Part shown: positions 51,655-60,218 of the stretch, piece after piece
Position numbering within the stretch: position 1 is the stretch's first letter
How the letters are laid out: each line of letters begins with the position of its first letter
Assembly (NCBI GenBank): GCA_016719405.1
Contig: JADJZE010000018.1
Coordinates: 248,001 to 312,000, forward strand
From: Candidatus Aalborgicola lynettensis
Lineage (GTDB): Bacteria; Pseudomonadota; Gammaproteobacteria; Burkholderiales; Burkholderiaceae_C
Length of the DNA: 64,000 nt
Direction: 5' to 3'
Program-made: the position numbers and the translations under genes
The notes under the pieces: generated by a model
Database searches by the model: none
Told to the model about the DNA's origin: nothing
What the model saw: the letters and a program-made list of their open reading frames with translations, nothing else

Positions 51655-52947
51655 ATGACCACAATGCCGTTGTCCCGCAGTGCGTGGCGCCAGACTGCGC
51701 TGCTGGCCTTCCTTTTTAGCCAACCCCTGCTTTTGCTGGTGGTACGCGGCTGGGGCAGCGGCGTACTGCTGATCGGGTCTTTGCTGTGCATGGTGGAACT
51801 GGCCGCGCAGCGCCCCGGCGCACCGCAGCGCGACCACGAATGGGCAGGCAACGCGCCGCTGGCCAAATGGTTTTGTGCCAGCTTTGGTGCCTGGACGCTG
51901 GCCACCCTGGTGGCAGCCCTCTTGCGCGGCCATGTGGACTGGCCACTGCTGGATTCCCCGGCGCGGTTTGCAGTGGCGATTCCGGTATTTCTGTACGTGC
52001 GCAGAGCCGGGCACCTTGGCGTGCGGGCAGTGGGCTACTGCGCGGCAGCAGGCCTGGTGCTGACACTGGCACACCAGGTATTGGCGTCCCACGCGCACGA
52101 TTGGAGTGCCGAGCGCATGTCCAACTACTTTGCCGACCCGCTGGCTTTTGGCTACATCTGCCTGTCGCTGGCGTTTATGAGTCTGGCATCGGCTTTGTCA
52201 GACACCACGCAGCCCAAATGGGCGCTGGTGTTCAAGCTGCTTGCCGCCGCGGCAGGTTTGTACATGAGTGTTCAAACGGCCAGCCGCTCGGGTTGGCTGG
52301 CGCTGCCCCTGGTGCTGCTGTGCATGGCGTTTTTCAAATACAGGGCACTTAACCTGAAAAGCGCCGCCATTGCCACGGGCTTGACGCTGGGCCTGCTGGG
52401 TTTGGGTTTTCTGGTGTCGCCCACGGTTCAACAACGCGCAATGCTCACCGTGGACGAGGTTCGCACGTATTCCTTTGAGGGGATGGCACCGGAAACTTCG
52501 GTAGGCCTGCGCATCACCTTTGCGCGCATAGCGGCGGACTTGATTCTGGAGCGGCCATTGACCGGTTATGGCGACACACAAAAAAGCCCCCCGCCCATGC
52601 CCGCAGTGGTGCAGCACTACGCCAGCCGCTACGCGCAGGACTTTGCGCTGGCATCAGGGTTCCACAATGAGGCCATTACCAACGGCATTCAGTCCGGCGC
52701 AGCAGGTGCTCTGGCAACCCTGGCCCTGTTTGTGGTTCCGTGGTGCATCTACATCCGCGCGATCCGCTTGGGCAATGGCGAGCAGCGAGCCGCAGGGCTT
52801 CTGGGCATGGTGTTTGGCATCACGCTTTTTGTCAGTTCGCTCAGCACCGAGGTTTTTGGCCTCAAATACACTGCCAGTTACTACGCGCTCACCACGGCTG
52901 TGCTGTGTGGCCTGTGCCTGCGCTTTACCAATACGGATTCGAATTAA
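51655..52947 (+). CDS. O-antigen ligase family protein (WaaL-like)
   Basis: 430 residues (ATG 51655; a second ATG at 51664 is possible). About ten to twelve membrane helices. The large periplasmic loop and motifs of the Wzy/WaaL family are seen: SNYFADPLAFGYICLSLAFM, QTASRSGWLALPLVLLCMAF (conserved Arg-Ser-Gly), and the loop ERPLTGYGDTQKSPPPMPAV followed by SGFHNEAITNGIQSGAAG, with the conserved His. It joins O-antigen or another sugar to lipid A-core in the periplasm. WaaL versus Wzy polymerase cannot be told by motif alone. It sits between msbA and a glycosyltransferase. Confidence 0.85.
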   Translation: MTTMPLSRSAWRQTALLAFLFSQPLLLLVVRGWGSGVLLIGSLLCMVELAAQRPGAPQRDHEWAGNAPLAKWFCASFGAWTLATLVAALLRGHVDWPLLDSPARFAVAIPVFLYVRRAGHLGVRAVGYCAAAGLVLTLAHQVLASHAHDWSAERMSNYFADPLAFGYICLSLAFMSLASALSDTTQPKWALVFKLLAAAAGLYMSVQTASRSGWLALPLVLLCMAFFKYRALNLKSAAIATGLTLGLLGLGFLVSPTVQQRAMLTVDEVRTYSFEGMAPETSVGLRITFARIAADLILERPLTGYGDTQKSPPPMPAVVQHYASRYAQDFALASGFHNEAITNGIQSGAAGALATLALFVVPWCIYIRAIRLGNGEQRAAGLLGMVFGITLFVSSLSTEVFGLKYTASYYALTTAVLCGLCLRFTNTDSN

Positions 52948-52951
52948 TTCC

Positions 52952-53765
52952 ATGGACTACGCCATCACCTTCGCTTGTTACAACCAGGTCGATTACACCC
53001 GCCAGTGCATTGACAGCATGCAACGCGCTGGCACACCACTGGAGCGCCTGGTGGTGGTAGACAACGCATCGGGCGACGAGACGCTGGCCTACTTGCGGGG
53101 GCTGCCGCTGGGCAAGGATCATCCACAACCGCGACAACCTGGGTTGCGGTGTGGCCTGGAACCAGGGTGCGCTGGAACTGCAAAGCGAATGGACCATCAT
53201 CATGAACAACGATGTGCTGGTCAGCCCGCAGTGGGTGCAGGGTTTGATTGAATCGGCCACCCTGCACCAGCTCGACATCGTTTCGCCCGCCATGATCGAG
53301 GGGCCGCTGAACTATGACTTTGCAGCCTTTGCCCAGCAAGCGCGCCAGCGTGCCGGCTCCACCATGCGCCTGGGGTGGGCGCATGCGGTGTGCCTGGCGG
53401 TGCACCAGCGGGTATGGAAAGAGGCGGGCTACTTCCGCGCATCGCCCAAATTGCTGGGCTACGAAGACACGCTGTTTTTCCATGAGGCGCGCAAAGCCGG
53501 TATGCGGGTGGGCACCACCGGGGCGTCGTGGCTGCACCATTTTGGCTCCATCACCCAGTCGGCAATGAAACGCGAGCGCGGGCTCAAAGAGTCCCAGGAA
53601 CTGGGCTACCGCTACAACCACCGGCTGCTGCACCAACCCTGGCTGGAACGCAAGATGGACAAGGTGCGCCTCAAACGCCAGTTGCGCCAATGGCGCGAGG
53701 ACGAAATTGCCCGGCTGGGTTTTTCGCTCTGGGGAAGCTCAACCAGTGGTGCCTTGACCTGGTAA
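52952..53765 (+). pseudogene. Glycosyltransferase family 2 with one-base frameshift
   Basis: A family 2 enzyme, rhamnosyltransferase-like, split across two frames. Frame one (from 52952) reads ITFACYNQVDYTRQCIDSMQ then LVVVDNASGDETLAYLRG. Frame two continues IIHNRDNLGCGVAWNQG, then TIIMNNDVLVSPQWVQGL and GYEDTLFFHEARKAGMRVGT. Removing one G from the G5 run at about 53096-53101 joins them without loss of any motif. It is either a recent mutation in a surface-sugar gene, a phase-variable tract of low order, or a base-calling error. It follows the O-antigen ligase gene by 4 bases. Confidence 0.85.
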
Positions 53766-53801
53766 ACCGCCCTGCCCCACCCACTGCCGCCCCCGCTCCA
53801 T

Positions 53802-54323
53802 TCAGGGCAACGGCCGCCCCGTACCCAGCGTGCCCTGCGCCCGCGCCGACAAATACGCGTACAGGTCCGCAATATGCGGGCTCACACCGGGCTCGCTGGC
53901 CCAGGCGGGCATGACCAGCGGCGGCGCCTTGCGCTGCACGATCTGGTCCACCAGGGCTTCACGCGATGCCGGGTCGGCACGCGACTTGTCCACAGCGTTG
54001 TTCCAGTCGTAGCGGTTGAGCACCAGGCTCACAAACTGGCGCTGTCCCATGGCCGCCACGCGCGGCAACAAATCGGGCGCGCCGGCAGAGCCCTGCCCTG
54101 CCGGGCCATGGCAGGACGCACACTGGGCCTGGAAGATGCGCCACCCCAGGTAGACCGAACCCGGCGGCGCCGACAGGCGGGCCACCTCTTGTGCAGCCTG
54201 CTTGTTTTGCACCTGCACCGCCATGTCGGAGCTGCAGCCCACCAGCCACAGAGCGGACAGCAACACACTGGCACACGCCACACCGCGCAGCCGGCGGGCC
54301 TGGGATTTGAGAATAGGTGTCAT
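53802..54323 (-). CDS. Cytochrome c lipoprotein
   Basis: 173 residues from the ATG at 54323 (GAGGAG site 6 bases upstream); the much longer frame before it is not supported. A lipoprotein signal (VACASVLLSALWLVGCSS) anchors it in the membrane facing the periplasm. One heme-binding motif CASCH lies in FQAQCASCHGPAGQGSAGAP, and the axial Met is probably in PPLVMPAWASE. The size and fold fit a class I mono-heme cytochrome c. No oxidase or dehydrogenase partner is adjacent. It is divergent from the DUF998 fragment and converges with the glycosyltransferase. Confidence 0.88.
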   Translation of the reverse strand: MTPILKSQARRLRGVACASVLLSALWLVGCSSDMAVQVQNKQAAQEVARLSAPPGSVYLGWRIFQAQCASCHGPAGQGSAGAPDLLPRVAAMGQRQFVSLVLNRYDWNNAVDKSRADPASREALVDQIVQRKAPPLVMPAWASEPGVSPHIADLYAYLSARAQGTLGTGRPLP

Positions 54324-54571
54324 CGGTACTCCTCGCGGGAACAGGGGATAGGCATGGTGGCCATGCTTGTAATGGACGCCACCGGCGCCCGAATCGCCCG
54401 GGCGCAGCCACGGTATCGCCCGGCGTTGCCATTGTGATGCGCCTGCGGTGGCCGCCTTTTGCCATGGATCAATTGGCGGAGCGTCGGGACGATTTGGGTG
54501 AGTACACAATGCAACATGGATACACGCACGAATAGTCACTTTTCCCACCTGATTTGCAGACTGGAGCTTGC

Positions 54572-54925
54572 ATGCGCGCCGAGAGTGAATTGAATACGGC
54601 TTGTGTTCCCAGATGGGTCGGGGCTTTGACCATGACCGGCGCCCTCGGATTTGTCGTGGTCGTGGGCGCGCTTCATGTGCTCCAACCCGGCTACGACCCC
54701 GCACACCAGCTAATGAGTGAACTCGCCCTGGGAGCCTACGGCTGGGCAATGCTTCCGGCATTCCTCTTCATCGCAGTATCCACAGTGTCCGTCGCTTTGG
54801 GTGTGGGTCAGCGCCTTGCGGCGGCGTGCGTGGTCATCTGGCTGTGCTTTGCCGGAATAAGGCTTCGCGGCGCGTGCTGCCCGCCGGACAGCACCAACGC
54901 TAACCCAAAGCATCACCATGATTGA
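54572..54925 (+). pseudogene. DUF998 membrane protein, 3' truncated
   Basis: 117 residues from an ATG with a GGAG site 7 bases upstream. The N-terminal part fits the DUF998 family: VGALTMTGALGFVVVVGALH, then LQPGYDPAHQLMSELALGAY, then a membrane helix. Family members have about 200 residues and six helices. Here the protein stops after three, ending in an unrelated polar tail (RGACCPPDSTNANPKHHHD). The 3' part has been lost, probably when the TfoX_C gene was joined behind it: the two frames overlap by 8 bases. I expect no function. Confidence 0.7.
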
Positions 54926-55232
54926 CCGCCCCGTGTCCATCGCCAGCCTCCCCAACCTCGGCCCCAAATCCGAGGCAGCCCTGCACACCGCAGGTATTCA
55001 TTGCGTGCAAGAGCTGCAAAAGCTCGGCGCCGTGGCGGCGTACGTGCTGATCAAGCGCAGTGGTGCACCGGCCAGCCTCAACTTGTTATGGGCCATTGAA
55101 GGGGCGTTGACCAACCTGCCCTGGCAGGTGGTCGCACGGGAGCACCGCACCAGCCTGCTGCTGGCGCTGGAAGATTACGAACGCACCGGGTGGAACGCGC
55201 CCCGATGCAAACACTCAGTAACACCGTTTTAG
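54918..55232 (+). CDS. TfoX C-terminal domain protein
   Basis: 104 residues: a stand-alone TfoX_C domain, a helix-hairpin-helix-like module (IASLPNLGPKSEAALHTAGI, HCVQELQKLGAVAAYVLIKR, LNLLWAIEGALTNLPWQ). In competence regulator TfoX/Sxy this domain follows an N-terminal domain; single-domain proteins are common in Burkholderiales and their role is unknown. The last 15 residues (YERTGWNAPRCKHSVTPF) are atypical. No ribosome site of its own; it may rely on the overlapping DUF998 remnant for translation. Confidence 0.8.
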   Translation: MIDRPVSIASLPNLGPKSEAALHTAGIHCVQELQKLGAVAAYVLIKRSGAPASLNLLWAIEGALTNLPWQVVAREHRTSLLLALEDYERTGWNAPRCKHSVTPF

Positions 55233-55316
55233 CAGCGCCTCAAGGGGCCGGTTTCCGGCCCACGGTGCGCATCGACAGCGTGCTCAATGGCATGTGGACT
55301 ACCTCGTCGGAACTAA

Positions 55317-55460
55317 TCACCAGCGGGCCAGGTGGTGCTGGTTGCGCGCAAGGAATGCAAACCGATTGACCCCGCCACCAAGGCACTTTTCAAGGAATGC
55401 ATGCGCCAGGTACGCACCGTGTGGCCGGGTTTTGGTTTTTTTAGCTGGCTGCCTTTTTGA
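55317..55460 (+). pseudogene. Unidentified gene fragment (3' end only)
   Basis: Open for 47 codons after an in-frame TAA with no start signal. It reads VVLVARKECKPIDPATKALF then CMRQVRTVWPGFGFFSWLPF. The composition is that of a real protein end, but I do not recognise the family. It overlaps the decayed uraH on the other strand, so this stretch seems to be a recombination scar. Confidence 0.35.
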
Positions 55461-55798
55461 AGGCGCCCTCGCGCTCCCGCTTCCTCACACGGTCCACCAA
55501 AAGCGGCGTGGTAGTGCTGGCGCCCCGGCACAAAGCCGAGGACACGCGGCGGCCCCCCAGCGGGCAAGTCCACACCACGCGACTTGAAGTAAGCCGCCAC
55601 ATCAAACTCCAGCCGGTAGGTGCCCGCGCGCAAATCGGGCGTGGCAATTAGCATGCCAGCGGGGTTGCGGCCGTCGGCGTTGAGAACCAGGCGTTGCACC
55701 AGCGTGGCCTGGCCATCGTGCGTGGTGTACAGCGCCACGGCCATACCGGCGGCCGGGGTGCCGTGCATGGTGTCCAGTACGTGTGTGCTCAAGCCCAT
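55441..55798 (-). pseudogene. 5-hydroxyisourate hydrolase, decayed 3' end
   Basis: The N-terminal two thirds are good HIU hydrolase: MGLSTHVLDTMHGTPAAGMA with the conserved His, LVLNADGRNPAGMLI with the conserved Arg, and YRLEFDVAAYFKSRGVDLP. The start has a GAGAGG site. After that the sequence degenerates: the catalytic HYH is recognisable, but the bases that should follow it continue in another frame (TPLLV), and the C-terminal YRGS signature is absent. The enzyme converts the PuuD product to OHCU, so it belongs functionally to the genes downstream. It is probably inactive here; the step can occur spontaneously or by another gene. Confidence 0.75.
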
Positions 55799-55937
55799 GG
55801 CGTGCCTCTCAGTCGTGTCGGCAAAGTGTATACATTTTCGGCGTTCTCGCTATCATGGCCGGTGTCATACCCGGTGTGGTTGCGCCACGCGCGTGGTGAT
55901 TTCCGGCCACTTTGATCGTCCAACTTGGGAGCGTTCC

Positions 55938-58424
55938 ATGAAAAATCCCGCAGCCTTGCCCGAGCTCAACCACCCCACGCTGGACGCGGAATCCATTCGC
56001 CGCTCGCTCTACCAGCACCTGGTGTTTACGGTGGGCAAAGACCCGATTACCGCCACCGACCGCGACTGGTTTTACGCCGCCGCCGCCGTGGTACGCGAAC
56101 GCATGATTGAGCGCTGGATGGCCACCATGCGCAGCTACTACCAGGACGACCGCAAACGGGTGTATTACCTCTCGCTCGAATTCCTGATGGGGCGCGCCAT
56201 GGCCAACAGCATGCACAACATCTGCGCGGAGAAAGAATTTCATGACGCATTGGCGGCGCTCAAGGAGTTGGGCCTCAACCCCGAATCTTTGCAAGAGGTG
56301 GAGCCCGATGCGGGCCTTGGCAATGGTGGCTTGGGGCGGCTGGCGGCGTGTTTTCTGGACTCCATGGCCACCATGGGCATTCCCGGCTACGGCTACGGCA
56401 TCCGCTACGAGTACGGCATGTTCCACCAGGGTATTGAAAACGGCCAGCAAATCGAACACCCCGACAACTGGCTGCGCTACGGCAACCCCTGGGAGTTTCC
56501 GCGCCCCGAGGTGCTCTACCAGGTCAAGTTCCACGGCCGGGTGGTGGACTACGCCGACGAACAGGGCACCCAGCGCTACCAGTGGGTGGACACCGATGAC
56601 GTGATGGCCATGGCCTACGACTACCCCATTCCCGGCTTTGACACCGGCACCGTGAACAACATGCGCCTGTGGGCGGCCAAGGCCAGTCGCGATTTCGACC
56701 TGACCTACTTCAACGAGGGCGACTACATCCGCGCGGTGGAAGACAAAAACGAGTCCGAAAACCTGTCCAAGGTGCTGTACCCCAACGACACCACCGAGGG
56801 CGGGCGCGAGCTGCGGCTTAAACAGCAGTACTTTTTTGTCTGCGCGTCCATTCAGGATATGTTGTACCGCTTTGACAAGTCCGGCCTGCCGCTGGACGAA
56901 TTGCCCAACCGGGTGGCGGTGCAGCTCAACGACACCCACCCCTCCATTGCCGTGGCCGAGCTGATGCGCATTTTGTGCGACCTGCACAAGATGGAATGGA
57001 CGCGCGCTTGGGGACTCACCACCCGCACCTTTGCCTACACCAACCACACCCTGATGCCCGAGGCGCTGGAAACCTGGCCCGTAGCGCTGTTCGAGCGGGT
57101 GCTGCCGCGCCACCTGCAAATCATTTTCGACATCAACCACCGCTTCATGAAGGATGTGATGCGCCACTACCCCGGCGACCCGGCCCTGTGGGCGCGCATG
57201 TCGCTCATCGACGAGTCGCATGGCCGGCGCATCCGCATGGCGCACCTGGCCATTGTGGGCAGCCACAAGGTCAACGGCGTGGCCGCCATCCACACCCGCT
57301 TGATGAAAGAAACCATCTTTGCCGACTTTCACCGCCTGTGGCCCGACAAAATCGTCAACATGACCAATGGCGTCACGCCCCGGCGTTGGCTGAACCAGGC
57401 CAACCCGGGATTGGCCCATTTAATCACCAGCCGTATCGGTAAAGGGTGGATCAAAAACCTGGACCAGTTGCGCCAGCTCACGCCACTGGCGTCTGACCCG
57501 GAGTTTCAGGCCGCGTTTGTGCAGGTCAAGCGCGACAACAAGGCTCGCCTGGCAAGCCTGATCCACGAGCGTTTGTCGATCCGCGTCAATCCGGACTCGC
57601 TGTTCGATGTGCAGATCAAGCGCATCCACGAATACAAACGCCAGTTGCTCAATGTGCTGCACGTCATCACCCTGTACAGCCGCATCCGCGCCGGGGGCTG
57701 CGATGCACCGCCACGCACCGTTATCTTTGGCGGCAAGGCGGCGCCGGGCTACCGCATGGCCAAACTCATCATCCGCCTCATCAACGACGTGGCCGACATT
57801 GTGAACAACGACTCCGCCGTTGGCCACCGGCTCAAGGTGGTATTCATCCCCAACTACAACGTGTCCACCGCCGAAATCATCATCCCCGCGGCCGACCTGT
57901 CGGAACAAATATCCACGGCGGGCACGGAGGCATCGGGCACCGGCAACATGAAGCTGGCGCTCAACGGCGCACTCACCATTGGCACGCTCGACGGCGCCAA
58001 CGTCGAAATGCGCGACGAAGTGGGGGCAGAAAACTTCTTCATTTTTGGCCTGACCGCCGACGAAGTGACGCACACCTACCGCAGTAGCTACAACCCATGG
58101 GACTACTACAACAACAACGCCGAGCTCAAGCAAACGCTGGACATGCTGCGCGACGGCTATTTTTCGCCCGAAGACCGCGACCGTTACAAGGCGATTTTTG
58201 AGGTGCTGACCCACCACGGCGACCACTACCGGCTGTTGGCCGACTATTCCGCCTACGTGGCCTGCCAGGACCAGGTGGGCCAGCTCTACCGCGACCCGGC
58301 CGCGTGGACGCAGAAGGCGATTTTGAATGTGGCGGGCATGGGGCAATTCTCGTCCGACCGCACCATTGCGCAGTACGCCCAAACCATCTGGCACACCGAA
58401 CCCAAGGCACGATCGGCCACCTGA
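55938..58424 (+). CDS. glgP: Glycogen/starch phosphorylase
   Basis: 828 residues, standard length. It releases glucose-1-phosphate from glycogen with phosphate and PLP. The family is evident throughout: RVYYLSLEFLMGRAMANSMH, LGNGGLGRLAACFLDSMAT, VQLNDTHPSIAVAELMRILC, FAYTNHTLMPEALETWPVAL and the PLP lysine site in EASGTGNMKLALNGALTIGT. The ATG at 55938 has a GGGAG site. The gene stands apart from other glycogen genes and is followed 24 bases later by the purine-cluster regulator, although its metabolism is unrelated. Confidence 0.97.
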   Translation: MKNPAALPELNHPTLDAESIRRSLYQHLVFTVGKDPITATDRDWFYAAAAVVRERMIERWMATMRSYYQDDRKRVYYLSLEFLMGRAMANSMHNICAEKEFHDALAALKELGLNPESLQEVEPDAGLGNGGLGRLAACFLDSMATMGIPGYGYGIRYEYGMFHQGIENGQQIEHPDNWLRYGNPWEFPRPEVLYQVKFHGRVVDYADEQGTQRYQWVDTDDVMAMAYDYPIPGFDTGTVNNMRLWAAKASRDFDLTYFNEGDYIRAVEDKNESENLSKVLYPNDTTEGGRELRLKQQYFFVCASIQDMLYRFDKSGLPLDELPNRVAVQLNDTHPSIAVAELMRILCDLHKMEWTRAWGLTTRTFAYTNHTLMPEALETWPVALFERVLPRHLQIIFDINHRFMKDVMRHYPGDPALWARMSLIDESHGRRIRMAHLAIVGSHKVNGVAAIHTRLMKETIFADFHRLWPDKIVNMTNGVTPRRWLNQANPGLAHLITSRIGKGWIKNLDQLRQLTPLASDPEFQAAFVQVKRDNKARLASLIHERLSIRVNPDSLFDVQIKRIHEYKRQLLNVLHVITLYSRIRAGGCDAPPRTVIFGGKAAPGYRMAKLIIRLINDVADIVNNDSAVGHRLKVVFIPNYNVSTAEIIIPAADLSEQISTAGTEASGTGNMKLALNGALTIGTLDGANVEMRDEVGAENFFIFGLTADEVTHTYRSSYNPWDYYNNNAELKQTLDMLRDGYFSPEDRDRYKAIFEVLTHHGDHYRLLADYSAYVACQDQVGQLYRDPAAWTQKAILNVAGMGQFSSDRTIAQYAQTIWHTEPKARSAT

Positions 58425-58448
58425 CCCCACTCCCCTGTCGTCTTGCCC

Positions 58449-59108
58449 ATGGATTCCAGCACGACCCGCGCCATTGCCGACGCACTCACCACCGACATCG
58501 TTGCGCACCGCCTGCAACCCAGCGCCAAGCTGGGCGAGCAAAAACTGGCCACACGGTTTGGCGTGTCGCGCACGCTGGTGCGCCAGGCACTATTCCAGAT
58601 GGCACAAAACCGCCTCATCCGCATGGAGCCCGCGCGCGGCGCCTTTGTGGCCGCACCCTCAGCCCAAGAGGCGCAGCAGGTGTTTGCCGTGCGGCGCATG
58701 CTGGAGGCCGGTTTGGTGCGCAGCTTTGTGGCCTGCGCCACACCGCAGCACATTGCCACCCTGCGCGACCATGTAGCGCAGGAACACGCCGCCGTGCAGC
58801 GCGGCGACGTGGCACGGCGCACCGTGCTGCTGGGCGACTTTCATGTGTGCATGGCCACGTTGCTGGGCAACACCGTACTGGCCGAACTGCTGCAAGAGCT
58901 GCTGGCGCGCTGTGCACTCATTACCCTGCTGTACCAGTCTGCCAGCGCAGCCGACCGCTCCAACGTAGAGCACAGCGACATTGTCGACGCGCTCCAGGCC
59001 AGAGATGAAGCCCTGGCCCTGCTGCGCATGGACATGCACCTGCAGCATGTGCAAGCGTCCCTCATTTTCGAACCCCCACCCGCCAAACCCCGGCGCCGCA
59101 CAGCATGA
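58449..59108 (+). CDS. GntR/FCD-family transcriptional regulator
   Basis: 219 residues from the ATG at 58449. The N-terminal winged helix reads LQPSAKLGEQKLATRFGVSR then TLVRQALFQMAQNRLIRMEP. The C-terminal FCD ligand domain is all-helical with metal or ligand His residues (DFHVCMATLLGN, and HSDIVDALQARDEALALLRM). Its stop overlaps an ATG in the puuE frame, and the puuE, OHCU decarboxylase/allantoate and M20 genes follow. I infer that it regulates this purine-degradation cluster and responds to a pathway intermediate such as allantoin or urate. Confidence 0.93.
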   Translation: MDSSTTRAIADALTTDIVAHRLQPSAKLGEQKLATRFGVSRTLVRQALFQMAQNRLIRMEPARGAFVAAPSAQEAQQVFAVRRMLEAGLVRSFVACATPQHIATLRDHVAQEHAAVQRGDVARRTVLLGDFHVCMATLLGNTVLAELLQELLARCALITLLYQSASAADRSNVEHSDIVDALQARDEALALLRMDMHLQHVQASLIFEPPPAKPRRRTA

Positions 59109-59170
59109 GCGCAGCGCCGGGCCGTTCCCAAGCAAGCTCGCACCGCAGTGCGCAGCACGGAGGTTACCCA

Positions 59171-60148
59171 GTGTCCCACTACGACAGCACCGCCCCCTAC
59201 CCGCGCGACCTGGTGGGGTATGGCCGCAAGCCACCCCACGCACAATGGCCAGGAGGCGCGCGCGTGGCGGTGCAGTTTGTGCTGAACTATGAAGAAGGCG
59301 GCGAAAACTGCGTGCTGCATGGCGATGCGGGCTCGGAGCAATTCTTGTCCGAACTATTCAACCCGGCCAGCTACCCGGATCGCCACCTGAGCATGGAAGG
59401 CATTTACGAATACGGCTCGCGTGCCGGGGTGTGGCGCATTCTGCGGGCGTTTGAAGAACGTGGCCTTCCGCTCACGGTGTTTGGCGTGGGCATGGCGCTG
59501 CAACGCCACCCCGAACTTTGCGCCGCACTGATGGAACAGGGCCACGAAATTGCCTGCCACGGCTGGCGCTGGGTGCACTACCAAAATGTGGACGAGGCGA
59601 CCGAGCGCGAACACCTGCACCTGTGCCTGCAGGCCATCGAACAATTGACCGGGCAGCCGCGCGGTGCGGGTGATGGCGTCCACGGCCTGGGCTGGTACAC
59701 CGGGCGCGACAGCCCGCGCACGCGCCGCCTGGTAGCCGACTGCGGCGGTTTTGCATACGACAGCGACTACTACGGTGACGACCTGCCCTTCTGGATGCAG
59801 GTGCAGCGCAGCGACGGCACCGTGGTGCCCCAGCTCATCGTGCCCTACACGCTGGACTGCAATGACATGCGTTTTGCACTGCCCCAGGGCTATTCGCACG
59901 CTGACCCGTTCTTTCAGTACATGAAAGACACGTTTGATGTGCTGTACGCCGAGGGCGACCCGGCCGGGTTAAACCAACCCCGCATGATGAGCATTGGCAT
60001 GCACTGCCGCCTGCTGGGGCGCCCCGGACGCATCACCGCCCTGCTGCGCTTTTTGGACTACCTGGCCGCACACGAGCAGGTATGGGTGTGTAGGCGCATC
60101 GACATTGCCCGCCACTGGGCGGCTACCCACCCTTTCATTGCGCCGTAA
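59171..60148 (+). CDS. puuE: Allantoinase PuuE (polysaccharide-deacetylase type)
   Basis: 325 residues from the GTG at 59171, chosen for a GGAGG site 7 bases upstream; a frame from the ATG at 59105 adds 22 residues without family features. PuuE opens the ring of allantoin to allantoate. It is a NodB-fold enzyme: YPRDLVGYGRKPPHAQWPGG, VAVQFVLNYEEGGENCVLHG, RAGVWRILRAFEERGLPLTV, and the metal/active His in GHEIACHGWRWVHYQ are typical. FQYMKDTFDVLYAEG and MMSIGMHCRLLGRPGR follow. It leads directly into the fused OHCU decarboxylase/allantoate amidohydrolase gene. Confidence 0.94.
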   Translation: MSHYDSTAPYPRDLVGYGRKPPHAQWPGGARVAVQFVLNYEEGGENCVLHGDAGSEQFLSELFNPASYPDRHLSMEGIYEYGSRAGVWRILRAFEERGLPLTVFGVGMALQRHPELCAALMEQGHEIACHGWRWVHYQNVDEATEREHLHLCLQAIEQLTGQPRGAGDGVHGLGWYTGRDSPRTRRLVADCGGFAYDSDYYGDDLPFWMQVQRSDGTVVPQLIVPYTLDCNDMRFALPQGYSHADPFFQYMKDTFDVLYAEGDPAGLNQPRMMSIGMHCRLLGRPGRITALLRFLDYLAAHEQVWVCRRIDIARHWAATHPFIAP

Positions 60149-60218
60149 GGGTGCACCCAGATCGCCGCTCCACGCAACGCAAGCCAATCCACACGCAAGC
60201 TGCTTCAGCCCCGCACCC

